Shown here: piece by piece, positions 1 through 10,129 of the stretch
Layout of the letters: every line of letters starts with the position of its first letter
How positions within the stretch are numbered: position 1 is the first letter of the stretch
DNA from: Isoetes taiwanensis
Taxonomy: Eukaryota; Streptophyta; Lycopodiopsida; Isoetales; Isoetaceae
NCBI GenBank assembly: GCA_021234155.1
Contig: JAJEKV010000236.1
Location: 248,001 to 312,000 of the forward strand
Direction: 5' to 3'
DNA: 64,000 bases
Program-made: the position numbers and the translations under genes
Notes under the pieces: model-generated
Database searches by the model: none
The model's input: only the letters and a program-made list of their open reading frames with translations
What the model was told of the DNA's origin: nothing

Positions 1-226
1 GGAACTCTGCTGTGGTCGATCTAACTAAGTAGTTAATTTGAAATTGATATTATGTCATCCATTAGAAACTTTGACTTTTTGTTGTGAAGTTGTCTTTGTG
101 TTTGGGATTTTGTTCTCAAACTCTATGTGTTTTCTTTATGAAGCTGCTTCCATGGTACACAGTAGATTTTGGTTAATTAGTAATAGCGAGAGGTACTTAT
201 ATGAAGTGATTTGGATGATAATATTC

Positions 227-406
227 CAGTCGGTATCCATGATTAAACTTACGCGTGAAACTTATTGCTAATATTTGTTACTGAAATGATGTTTAACAAG
301 TGATAAATCTATTGATCAGTCGGTATCCATGATTAAACTTACGCGTGAAACTTATTGCTAATATTTGTTACTGAAATGATGTTTAACAAGTGATAAATCT
401 ATTGAT
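227..406. repeat. Perfect 90-bp tandem duplication (two copies)
   Basis: The block at 227-316 is repeated immediately at 317-406 with no difference I can see, so the duplication is recent. Just after it, 406-486 reads as an open stretch ending at a good donor (G|GTAAGT at about 487). That may be an exon of a gene starting left of the window, but nothing else supports it. Confidence 0.9.
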
Positions 407-409
407 GGC

Positions 410-1570
410 ATGACAACTAGTCAATTTAGTGGTGGTATTTGTGAAGGAAGTGATGTGTATGATAACGTGTTTGAGAAAAAGACTGGTAAGTTATAGGTTA
501 GTTTTCGACGACCTGTGCGAGATTACTGGTATGCTTGAATAGTAAAGAGAGGACAGAGAAGGTTCATATGAAGGCAGGATTACGAATGACATAGCTGGGG
601 TCAGTAAGTTGGAGGTGGAGAATATATTGCTGAAGGCAAAGGTGGCGTCTATTATAGCGATGCTTTGGAGTTTACACGTTGAATATGAACCTCGGTACAT
701 GGACCTTATTGTGCCCAATGTGCACAATAAGGAGGTGATATATTTGAGAAAATTTCTTCAGTGCACACAACATTTTAGATCTATACCTAACTGATCTCAC
801 TCTAAATTTAAAAAGGATTTTGGTGGCACGGAATCTCCATGCTTGAACAGACTTGGCGCTCAACTGCTCCTGTTCCTTGGTTGGGCTTGGGGAAAATTGG
901 GATAGGGATGTAATTTGCTGCTTCAAATTAGCACCCTCATTCTGGGCAATCGAGTTTGGCTAGGTGTCTCCTAACTAATGAATTAATTAGCTTAATTAAC
1001 TTACTTAGGTAATTAATCTTTAATTAAACCCTTATTAATTTAGCATAGCTAAATTAATCGTTTATGGTTAATTCCGTAGGTTAGATACCCCCATGATGGC
1101 ATATCCTCAGCCCGTGATGTGTCCGTGTATTTATACATACACTGTATAAATATGTGGAACATCACAACATCTTTACCTTCTTATTAAAAAAAATTTCCTT
1201 TTCAGAGTAAGAGTTGGTTTTATCATTAATTATAAAGATTCAAGTACAGAGCATCACACATGGTTGACAAGACTGTGTTATGATGAGAAAATTATAGTGA
1301 GAGATCGCTATAGGAAATACATAGCATAGCATCACTATCTTCAAAATGCCATAGTATAAGCTTATGGATCATGGAAAAAGATGGAATTGAAGTAGGTATT
1401 GAAGGGCTCAGCAGTCCCAAAGATATAGCCATTAGCAGGCCAGTTGCCGAGGTAGAGTAGACGGAAATAATCATCATCTCCCAACAGAATAATAAGTGAC
1501 CCATATAGATCTGCAATATGTCTATGATTGTAGTACATCGATCTGTATCTAGAGAGCTATCCAGATCTGC
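410..1570. other. No gene recognised
   Basis: This AT-rich stretch holds only short overlapping open frames with no recognisable domain. An AT-only block at about 970-1065 is rich in TTAATTA-type palindromes. I see no RNA gene or clear repeat family here. Confidence 0.5.
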
Positions 1571-1576
1571 CCGGCA

Positions 1577-1888
1577 TTTGCCCATATCCGAGAGAGGTAT
1601 GTTCGACTACTAGTGCCTGGCCAGCCGTTGCATCAGTTATTGACTACGGCGTCAGTGGGTTTGTTGGGGTCATACCTCCAGGAGGTTATGGATGCACGGA
1701 CGCGTTTGTGTCCTACGGGACGGTCTTGAACTGTCCTATGCAATTACATAAGTGTGCCCGGCATGCTTATTATCGCTAAGGTTTTCCCTCGAAAACCCTT
1801 GGGTGGGGTTTTTAATCACATGCATTAATATGCTTGCTGCTCTCTTTTTGTTTGGGTCCCATAGGCCAAGGATTCTATTCTATTCTAC
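1577..1888 (+). mobile_element. LINE 3' end with (TTCTA)n tail
   Basis: The frame at 1577-1729 encodes about 50 residues with PGQPLH, a run like TASVGLLGSYLQEVM, then LCP and a stop. It matches residue by residue the end of the LINE protein at 35.5-35.83 kb, where the same blocks read PGQPLH, TASVRVLGSYVQEVM and LCP. Downstream comes the family's 3' hairpin (TTCCCTCGAAAACCC, then a G-run and TTTTT) and 'gggtcccatagg', ending in a TTCTA repeat. It is a strongly 5'-truncated copy; no target-site duplication is visible. Confidence 0.75.
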
Positions 1889-2131
1889 AGAAGATTGCTG
1901 CCCATAACTCTTCACTATCCTTCTTTTGTGCTAGCTTATCAACACGCATCAGATACTGTTCCTCTCGAGATGCCATATTGTTCTCAAACACACCATCAAT
2001 TATTGGATCCCGAAAGGGAGAATGTTTGACAAGCTTGGTTTTGCCCTCTCCCCTTAAAAAGTCAAGGTATCCTAGGATCATCAGACAATAAAGTATTAGA
2101 ATCCACTAGGTCCAGATTAGAAGGAAACATA

Positions 2132-2560
2132 TCAAAAGATCTTTAAGGAATGAACAATAGGTAAGTTTACTAGAATACCATTGTAGAGGTTCATTTTCTG
2201 GTGCTGTAGAAGCGGCACTCTCTGCTTCAGTATCTCATCCAATGTTGCATCAGAGCGGATTTCAGCATGAGGATGAGAAACCCCATAAGGAATCGGCATT
2301 TGTGTAGCAGGAACAATATCATGGTATTGTCCACGATGATCTGGATCAGCAGAAAGGTTGTCCCACATGGCAACTTTATGGCAGATAGGGTCCATTGGGC
2401 AGTTTTCATGAAGGAAGGAGGTTGAATCAGAGGACAGTGATGCAGAGCTTAGGAGATTTGCAAAAGTGCGAAGAAATGCCAAATTCTTAGGGTTTAAATG
2501 GTGATATGATTCACCACATAATTCACCACATAATTCACCACATGTCGCGACATGATTCAC
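2132..2560 (-). pseudogene. L1 LINE ORF1 fragment (5' part)
   Basis: The minus-strand frame of 142 residues contains WDNLSADP and MPIPYG, which line up with WDNLSKDPG and VPIPYE of the ORF1 at 7496-10096. A following NLYNGILVNLP corresponds to NVQLFRGIKLDSP, and the upstream Leu/Ser-rich stretch is also alike. It is therefore the N-terminal part of a related plant L1 ORF1, an RNA-binding protein. The domain with the Cys/His knuckle is absent. The piece abuts the LINE tail at 1888. The clustered 'attcaccacat' repeat at 2509-2596 lies at its 5' end and distorts the first residues (CGELCGELCGE). Confidence 0.6.
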
Positions 2561-2596
2561 CAGATGTACGACATGTCATCATATGATTCACCACAT
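2509..2596. repeat. Short tandem repeat, 'attcaccacat' units
   Basis: The motif attcaccacat(a) recurs about five times, two of the copies separated by a 'gtcgcgacat' palindrome. Confidence 0.7.
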
Positions 2597-2599
2597 TAG

Positions 2600-3698
2600 T
2601 ACACCTTGCAACAAACATATCAGGCATCACATGGGATAATTAATACCTTAAAATTTACGAATTCATCTTGCATACATTAAAAATTCCGGTCTCTTTTGTG
2701 TATTGCCTTCATTTTAGAGAATAGACGTTTGAATCCATATCCGAAGTTGGCTTCTTCTATGGAGATATTTGATGTCTGAATCAGTCAAATAAACACATAT
2801 GTTGTTTAAATCGTCGTTTCTCATACGCGAAAGTAAAAAAAAATAAAAAAAGAAACATTTCTCTTCCTTTTTTCCCCCGCGTAAATGAAACTTTGAGTTC
2901 CGCTTACGTGAAAAAAGCTTCGCCTAAGCGAGACTGAAGGTTTCGCTTACGCGGAAAACAAAAAAAAAGAAATTTCAAAGTGGTGCAGGAATAGGTTATG
3001 ATGGACAAAAGGATCATCGACTAAGTAACAAAGGTGATGGACAAGAAAGAGAGACAACATGAGGAAGAAAAAATTCGAATATAACCTAATTAATTTCTTA
3101 ATTATTCAATTCTTCAACACTTCTTTGTACTTAGTTCTTCAATTGGACTTCAACTTCCTTTTCCTATTAAATAGCATCCTTTCAAATAATAGATCACACA
3201 CGAATTTGAAGAGCTAAGATGGTATAAGGTGAATTAAAACCCGAGAATTTGCGTTGTATACTTTCACATTCCATAATGCCTTAGGATTGCTTTACAAGAT
3301 TTAGAAGACAGATTTGAGATTGTCTATTCACAATGCAAAAGCAGAATATTTCTTGAGGGCACAAACTATATAGACGGATTTATGTCTCCGTTTTACCTCT
3401 TAGATGTCTTAAATGGATGTAATTAAGATGTGCTTCAATTTCTCATCTATTAAACCTACATTTCACATCGGAGGCCTAAGAACAAACCTAGTTATTAGAG
3501 TCAGAGGATATTTCATTTAGAGCCAAGATGCAATAAAACTAATTATGAGAAGGTCTCATCAAATTCCTTATGTAACTTCTAAGGAACTTTTCGCGTTTAT
3601 GTTGATAGAATCGTAAGGGAATAATAGGGAACTTACATTAGAGAATTCCGCATCTTCACAGACATGTCTATTTGACGGAGTCGACGACAGAGAACGCA
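2600..3698. other. No gene recognised
   Basis: I see only AT-rich sequence with a cluster of 'cgcttacg' and 'cgcctaagcg' words at 2875-2960. There is no coding stretch that I would defend. Confidence 0.5.
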
Positions 3699-3899
3699 TC
3701 ACAAGGCAACAAGCTCCTCGACGTGGATTTCCCGGTCCATTGGCTTCATATGGAAAATGTAGGATGTTGTTTTTAGTCTTTTACTCATGCGGCGACTCTC
3801 AGGAAGAGAAGCTATATGACGACCTTTGATTATCACAAGATATTCATTGTTGCCTTTTGGTCTCAAAACAGTGCGTTCTATCACTCTCGGAGAAAATTT
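3699..3899 (-). CDS. Possible orphan terminal exon, unknown protein
   Basis: After a candidate acceptor (TTCCCAG| at 3900) the minus strand stays open for 66 residues to a TGA at 3699. The peptide is basic and protein-like (for example LVIIKGRHIASLPESRR and MKPMDREIHVEELVAL) and has no low-complexity bias. I recognise no family. No upstream exon with matching phase was found in the next 3 kb, so this may be a gene remnant or chance. Confidence 0.3.
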   Translation of the reverse strand, partial: KFSPRVIERTVLRPKGNNEYLVIIKGRHIASLPESRRMSKRLKTTSYIFHMKPMDREIHVEELVAL

Positions 3900-5760
3900 C
3901 TGGGAATTTAATAAAACAGTGAAGATATCTAGGCCAAATTATTAAAACAAAATAAAATTATGAAACTATGATAATGATGTAGTGGTAAATTAAATAATGA
4001 CCCATAGGCATATGTGAACGCAGGATATGCCCATAGTAGCAATCTTGCTATCATTTTTTTGTATGATAATCAGAATTAGGTAGAAATAATCAATCATACG
4101 TGTGCAACTACTCGTGGTTCCTTCCCCTTCAATCCATAATCTTCCCCACATTTATGGTCATAATCTTTTACGGTAAAGTTTTCAAGACAGACATGATTAC
4201 GTCTTTGTTTATGGTGATAACCTTCTAAGATAAGGTTTGCAAAACAAGAATTTCACTATTTAGACATAAGAAGTATTATCGTTCCCCCTAGCCATTTCTT
4301 TCAATCTTATCTTGCTTTTCCTTCTATGTTTCTTTACGATTTAAGGGGCCTAGGTCGCCCAAACTCAAGGAGCTTAAATTTGTGGATTTAATCCCGTTTT
4401 TGATATATGAGATAACAGCTACATAACCTAAGATGTTGTCCCAACTTTTTTTGAGACATCTTTTGACACACAACATGATCTCCCTATCATAGCAAACAAA
4501 GTGTGAGAAAATGATCTTTGAATTTTATAAATGCTACTTATAGAGCTCTAGCTTTATTTGAAGTCAAATATGTTAATGGAATAAGGATAAATAACATTAC
4601 ATCCTAGACATTGCATGCCAGGTTCGTAAGGTGCATATAAGTGTCTATTGAGTGCAACCTTGCCCAATTAATCTTACAATAACATATGGGAAGATTCTTA
4701 AGTAGAATATCCTAGACGTTACAGGGAATGAATTAGAGAACTGATCGGGCAGGGCAAAATAGCCCCGTAACTTCTCGAAAGGGGCTGCTCTCCTGTTCTG
4801 TATGATGGAAGAGCGGCATCTAAAAGGGGGTAGCGACTGTTTATTAAAAACACAAGACTTTGCTAAGTGACATGAGCATAACAAAATATCATTGATGTTG
4901 CACCTTGGCGTATAGAGTCCATATGTATGCAACATTAAGCTTCTAATGTTACAACGAATAATGGCAATATTTTGCTTCTTCAAACACTTTGTTACCATTG
5001 ACAAATTGTACACCACTAATATTTTGAGACATATACAATTAAATTCAGGAATTAAGAATTGCCTGCTCAAATTAAAAGGAAAATCGGATACAATTACGAT
5101 ATCCATTCTGCTTCAAATCATCGCTTAAATTCAAGCTAAAGTAGCTCTTCGCATTTATGATAGACAGCTTATAGAATTTTCTGATGCTATGAATACCAAT
5201 GGGATGCATGATTTCATGGATAGAAAGTGAACTCCTTTATGGATTAGAGAATTAGGAAACATGCACTTTTAACATCTGCAAGTTAATCCATGCTTCTTTG
5301 CAGATAACTTTGAACAGTGTCGGATCAGGGATGGGCATTCGAGTCTCAGCTGATGTAGTGGTCAGATCACCCCCAAGCATTTGGTAAAGCATAGGTCAAC
5401 AATTTGGGTGAAGCGTAAGTCAACAATTTGGTGAAGCGTAAGTCAACAATTTTGAAGTCAGCAAGCAATTTACACTAACTAATTATAATTACAATTACTA
5501 AACAAGTGCCAAGCCAACATAACATGATTGGTGTCCAAATAAGAATGGCCATTTGAGGATAGATATTTTTTTTTTAATGTTTTTAGACAATAAAATTATG
5601 GTCATTTCGAAATAATTACATTTCACTTCGTATCCTACTAAATCATTACGATTAAGATACTAATGGTACGAAAATCCTAAAATCATAGCCTACAAAATTA
5701 ATTTCACACCAACCTTTATATGGTCGTGAAGGAGAAGCATCGTCCAATTCTCCCAAACAG
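3900..5760. other. No gene recognised; short direct repeat
   Basis: The longest open frame here (minus strand, 4645-5106) has no domain and lacks protein-like composition. At 5388-5457 a 23-24-bp unit (gcgtaagtcaacaatttg) occurs three times in tandem. Confidence 0.5.
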
Positions 5761-5761
5761 A

Positions 5762-6250
5762 ATGCCCAAGCGCTCCCGCTCCCGCTCCCGCTCTCCTTCC
5801 CCCCTTCGAAACACCAGGGATTAATTTCCTTACCTTTGGCACAGCTCTTCGCCAGTTATGGCATATTTTCTTGGCTAATTCCTGTGCAGGAGCCCAAAGA
5901 AGACCTTCATGAAATTTCCGAAACCAATTCTGTTGGAAGTCCCGAGCCTTCTGATGATTCCAGCAGCAGTGATTCCTCTTCTTCTGACCTTTCTTCTGAG
6001 GTGGATTCTCCAGAAGTGGATTCCCTCGGCGCCGATTCCTCGACATGCGGCGAGATGATTGAGGAAGATGAGGTCTGGAGCGATTCTTCGGAAACCAGCG
6101 AAGAAGAAGACCCGGACCCAGAAGACGAAGAGAATTTTTTTGAATTTCAAAATTGGCTGCAAAGTAAGTAGCCTGCTTTTCATTTTTTGCTTTCTTTTCG
6201 ATAGAGCTCTCTAACTTTGTGAATTTTTCTTACAGATGAGGCCTCAAGAC
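5762..6250 (+). CDS. Small unrecognised gene candidate: RS-rich start and acidic body
   Basis: Two protein-like pieces lie close together. An ATG at 5762 opens a 20-codon frame starting MPKRSRSRSRSPSP, an Arg/Ser run typical of nuclear or RNA-binding proteins, ending at TAA 5824. After a candidate acceptor (CCTGTGCAG| at 5888) a second frame runs to 6174 and is dominated by Ser, Asp and Glu (SDDSSSSDSSSSD, ETSEEEDPDPEDEE). It ends at an excellent donor (A|GTAAGT) and may splice to an acceptor at about 6237 (TTCTTACAG|), closing within ten codons. How, or whether, the Arg/Ser piece joins the acidic one is not clear from the sequence. No family is recognised. The 'gcctt' repeat array that follows would be its 3' region. 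Confidence 0.35.
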
Positions 6251-6369
6251 CCTGCAGCTCATGAAGACAGGCTTTGGTTTTTCTTTCTTTTGATCAAGTT
6301 CTTCAAAAACATGCCTTTTGTGCGTTTGCAAATTTTTTATCCACAAATTTCTAATTTTTTGAAAAACAG

Positions 6370-6768
6370 ATGCTATAGGCCTTAGTGCCTTTCTTTGTAA
6401 TGGCTTTGTGCCGACCCTTCTGTGAAACAGGCCTTAGTGCCTTTGAAATGTAATGGCTGTGCCGACCCTTCTGTAATACAGGCCTTAGTGCCTACTTTAA
6501 TATATAATGGTCTTCTGCCTTTCTGGAAATTTCTGGTTTTGTTTTCTGTTTTAATCAATTGGTTTTGTTAGCACTTTTGTAATACCTTCTTATTATACCT
6601 TGTGCCTTCAGTTTAATCCAGGCCTTGTGCCTTTTATTTAATCCAGGCCTTAGTGCCTTTAATTGTAATGGACTTCTGCCCACTGTAATCCAGGCCTTGT
6701 GCCTTTTGTAATCCAGGCCTTAGTGCCTTCTTTAATGTGAATGATGGCCTTGTGCGTTTCTGTAAATT
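6370..6768. repeat. Degenerate 'ggccttagtgcc' tandem array
   Basis: A unit built from 'ggccttagtgcctt...tgtaatgg...gtgccgacccttctgt' recurs about seven times with varying length (about 35-55 bp). Similar words (ccttctgccttttgtaa) reappear directly after the LINE poly-A at 14772, as expected if the LINE landed inside the array. Confidence 0.75.
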
Positions 6769-7014
6769 TGTGGTTTAGGGAAGCATAAAAAAACAGGGGG
6801 TTAGTCTCCTTAATTTGCGGTTGGGGTTATGGCGGATGCAATAGCGGGAAAATGTCGAGCGCCTATTTTCTTGAAAAAGGCGGTTTTTTCAGTTTGAACC
6901 TATTTCTTGGAAAATCTGCCTGAGACTGGCCAATTCTACCTCAAATCGATCGAAATTTGTGCTCACTGCTTGCTACCCCTGTAGAGGGTTAGCATTAGGA
7001 TGATCTAGCAACTA

Positions 7015-7332
7015 ATGGACTGCAAAATTTTTGCAATCTTGTGGCAGGAATCGAAGATTATCTGTGGTTTTCTTCAGGGGAAAGAATCGGACCTTTGGAA
7101 CAGTCTAATTGGCAATCAAATTTTCCCAGAAAATCTATTTCAAACAGAATACTCATTCTCACCGAGCTGTGCAGAATTTGAAACCCAAATTGTTGAGTCT
7201 TGGTTGGAAGAGTTTGTTGGACACAAAGATATTGCTGCTACAGGCATCTTCAGGGTCTACAGAGATAATATACAACACAAAATTACAGTTAAAGTCTACA
7301 ATGAGACTCTCTTGGGGGAGTTGGATATCTAG
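7015..7332 (+). CDS. Open frame in the LINE 5' UTR (ORF0-like), unknown
   Basis: A 105-codon ATG-initiated frame lies in the LINE leader, 164 nt before ORF1. The peptide (for example SWLEEFVGHKDIAATG and ITVKVYNETLLGELDI) looks like globular protein rather than chance, but I recognise no domain. It could be an upstream frame that tunes ORF1 translation or a decayed extension of ORF1. Confidence 0.3.
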   Translation: MDCKIFAILWQESKIICGFLQGKESDLWNSLIGNQIFPENLFQTEYSFSPSCAEFETQIVESWLEEFVGHKDIAATGIFRVYRDNIQHKITVKVYNETLLGELDI

Positions 7333-7495
7333 ATCCGGGTGCTCTCAATGGTATGGTGTTGGGTATTGCCTTCATTTCCAATTTCATCTTTGCTTTAATT
7401 TAATTTCTTTGCCTTAGGATCTTCTTAATTTCTCTTCCTTTCTATCCCTCCCCTTTTTTCTGGCCCTCTGCTGTTTCTACCTGATCTTTTCCAAA

Positions 7496-10096
7496 ATGTC
7501 ACAAATTGTCCAAAAAACCTTTACTCAAAAAAATTCGAATATCTCAAAAAACCTAAAAGCAAATTCCCTCATTTTACTTCACAAGTTTATGCTTCTTTCT
7601 TCATCAGAGCGCTCCGATCTTCTTGCTCAGTTAAGTTTCTTTCATCAAAATCCTTCTAATGCTCTCAAATTTGGGGATTTTTGTGATTTAAATTTTATTT
7701 CTAAAGATATGCTACACCTATCCTCAAATGTTCCATCCTGGGATAACCTCTCCAAGGATCCGGGTCCCAATGGTATTCCACCACCTCTTAATGCTGAAGG
7801 TGTTCCCATTCCATACGAAAATGCTAGGCCTGCTCAACCTGTTTTTTCGGACCAGCAACTAGTTGAAGAATTCAATAACTTGCAATCTCGAACTCAACCC
7901 AATGTTCAGCTGTTCAGAGGTATCAAACTGGATTCCCCTCTGATAGCATCAAGAATTAGCTCTCTTTCTTCAACTGCTGTGGTAATTTGTGTTGATAAAG
8001 TTGGGATTAAATTGGAAAAACTATGGGATCACCTTTAGAAACTTAATAAAGGTGTTATCATCAACTCAATTTTCTGGCTCAATTACCCCTACCTTCTAGT
8101 TGAATGTGCCAATTCTCGAACTGCCAATTTTCTTCTAAAAATAGCCAGATCAACCTTTGAAACCTTTCAACTGGTTTTCATCAAATGGGATCCTCATCTA
8201 TCTCTTAATGACTTTGGTAAATTCTATATTGCCTCAGTCAATATGAGTGATCTTAGCCCTACTTACTGGAATGAAGACTGTTTCTCAACCATCTTCAATT
8301 CCATTGGAACATATATTTCTTCTGAATACTCTCCATACAAGGCCCCAAAATGTTATATCCAACTGGACATCTCCAAGCCTGTTCCCCTAACCATTCCTAT
8401 AGTAGATTTCTTTGGCAAAGAAATTAAACTTCAGTTAAGATGGATTGGGTTGCCTACTTTCTGCCCAAGTTGTAACTCAAGGCATTTTTCTTCTAATACT
8501 TGTCAATATATTGTTGGACAAGTTCAAAAAAAAATTGTACTATCTGCAAGTGGAGATGGGGAAGTGGACTTACCAGCTAAGGTTCCAAGGGAGATCAGGA
8601 AAGATACAGGGATTTTTAATTCTGGAAATCATGAACTTGATCAAAATCAAGTTGGCCAGAAGAAACAGTCTTTTTGGATCAAATCAAATGGGAGTAAAAG
8701 AAGAATTGAAAAGAAAAGGCAACAAAGGCAGAATATTGCTTCACAAGAATCAGATTCTTCAGAAGTGTTAAATGATAAATTTCACATATCTGGTGGGATC
8801 AAAATTCTAAATAGAGGGGATTTTTTCCTCCATGCAAATCCCAAGGTCTCTGGCAATCAGATGAAAGCAAATGGAATTAATGATCACAACAAATGGATTG
8901 CCAAAGGAAAAAATCCAATGCACTTCGATCTGCACAAGACTTTAAGTAATATTCTTGAAGATTCTAGGGCAATTGCAGTTCCAAATAAGAAGACAGCACA
9001 TGAACTGCAAGGATTCTCCAAGAAACCTCTGAGTGGTTTAAAGATCAATTCTCCAGTGCTCCACTCTGAAACAGGAAAGAGTGAGGAGTTATTAATTATG
9101 GAAAATAAAAACAAAATGGACACTTCTCAGATTCAACTTCCCTTCAAGGAAGCAACTGTTCAGGAAAATGTCAAAAATCATCATCATAGCATCAAAAAGG
9201 CAGTCAACAATGATGCCTCTTCTGACAAGGTAATATGCTCTAACAGGTATAAGATTTTGACTGACATAAATGGTGAGAACTGTGCAGATACTGAAGAGCC
9301 TAAATCTGCCAATATTAGTCATTCTACCATTCCAGTGGCCATGCCTAATCCATCTCCCACTTCTTGTATTCCTCCTCCAAATGTAAACTCCGTGCAACCC
9401 CTTAGTCTTTTAATTGATCTATCTCCATGTTCATCCCCTGCAATTCCACTTCCCCCCAATACTATTTCTGAGAAAATTGCCAGTCAACTTTCTGAGTTAC
9501 AAGTGGAAAATAAGACAGCTCGAGTTGGTCAGGAAGTCAAAATTATGGTTAATGGTATGGATAATGGAATACTGGAGTTGGATCAAAGGTTGGAGAGCAA
9601 TCTGGATAATATAACAGATAAAACAAAGCTTCAAGGTGTGACAGATTTAAAAGAATCCAGTCCAGGTCATTTAGATCAGATTCCATCTCAATCACATGCT
9701 CAAGATGATATGCTGGCAGGAGACAAAAATTCCAGGCAAGATCTAAACCAAACTCCTTGTCTAATTGAAATTAATAATAATTCTGTGGTAACACCTCAAG
9801 GAATTAATTATTCATGTTGCCAATCTAAATTCTGGACATGTTCCCACTTTATTGACTCTGATTACAGTGAAAAAGAGAACAATAATGAAAATGTCTTATC
9901 TGCCTTAACAAATCATTGGGATGATGATAATTTTTTATCCTTCTCTGCTCCAAATACATCTAAGCATAAAAATGCTAAACCTAGCAGGAAAGGGATTAAT
10001 ATTAGAAAATCTGTCTCAATATTGGACACCCCAGCTTTCAACACTAGACATCAATCTAAAAGATCCACTAGAAGCCAATCTAGAAAATTCATCTAG
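7496..10096 (+). pseudogene. LINE ORF1, RNA-binding protein with Cys/His knuckle
   Basis: One frame of 866 codons, interrupted only by a TAG at 8036-8038, encodes the LINE nucleic-acid chaperone. The first 180 residues are followed by a segment like the DUF4283-type domain of plant L1 ORF1 (about residues 180-310) and a knuckle CPSCNSRHFSSNTC (C-x2-C-x3-H-x5-C) at about residue 325. A basic stretch (KRRIEKKRQQRQN) follows, then a long Asn/Ser/Gln-rich, probably disordered tail of some 450 residues. The family role is to bind element RNA in the ribonucleoprotein. The start is the ATG opening the conserved block; the same N-terminal region recurs in the relic at 2132-2560. The tail is unusually long for a plant L1 ORF1. 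Confidence 0.8.
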
Positions 10097-10129
10097 TTTC
10101 CTACCTTTTTCTGTCTTTCATTTTATGTC

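Noticed and set aside
4645-5106. 153-codon minus-strand frame
   Set aside because: No domain, no splice or promoter support, and composition as expected by chance in AT-rich DNA.
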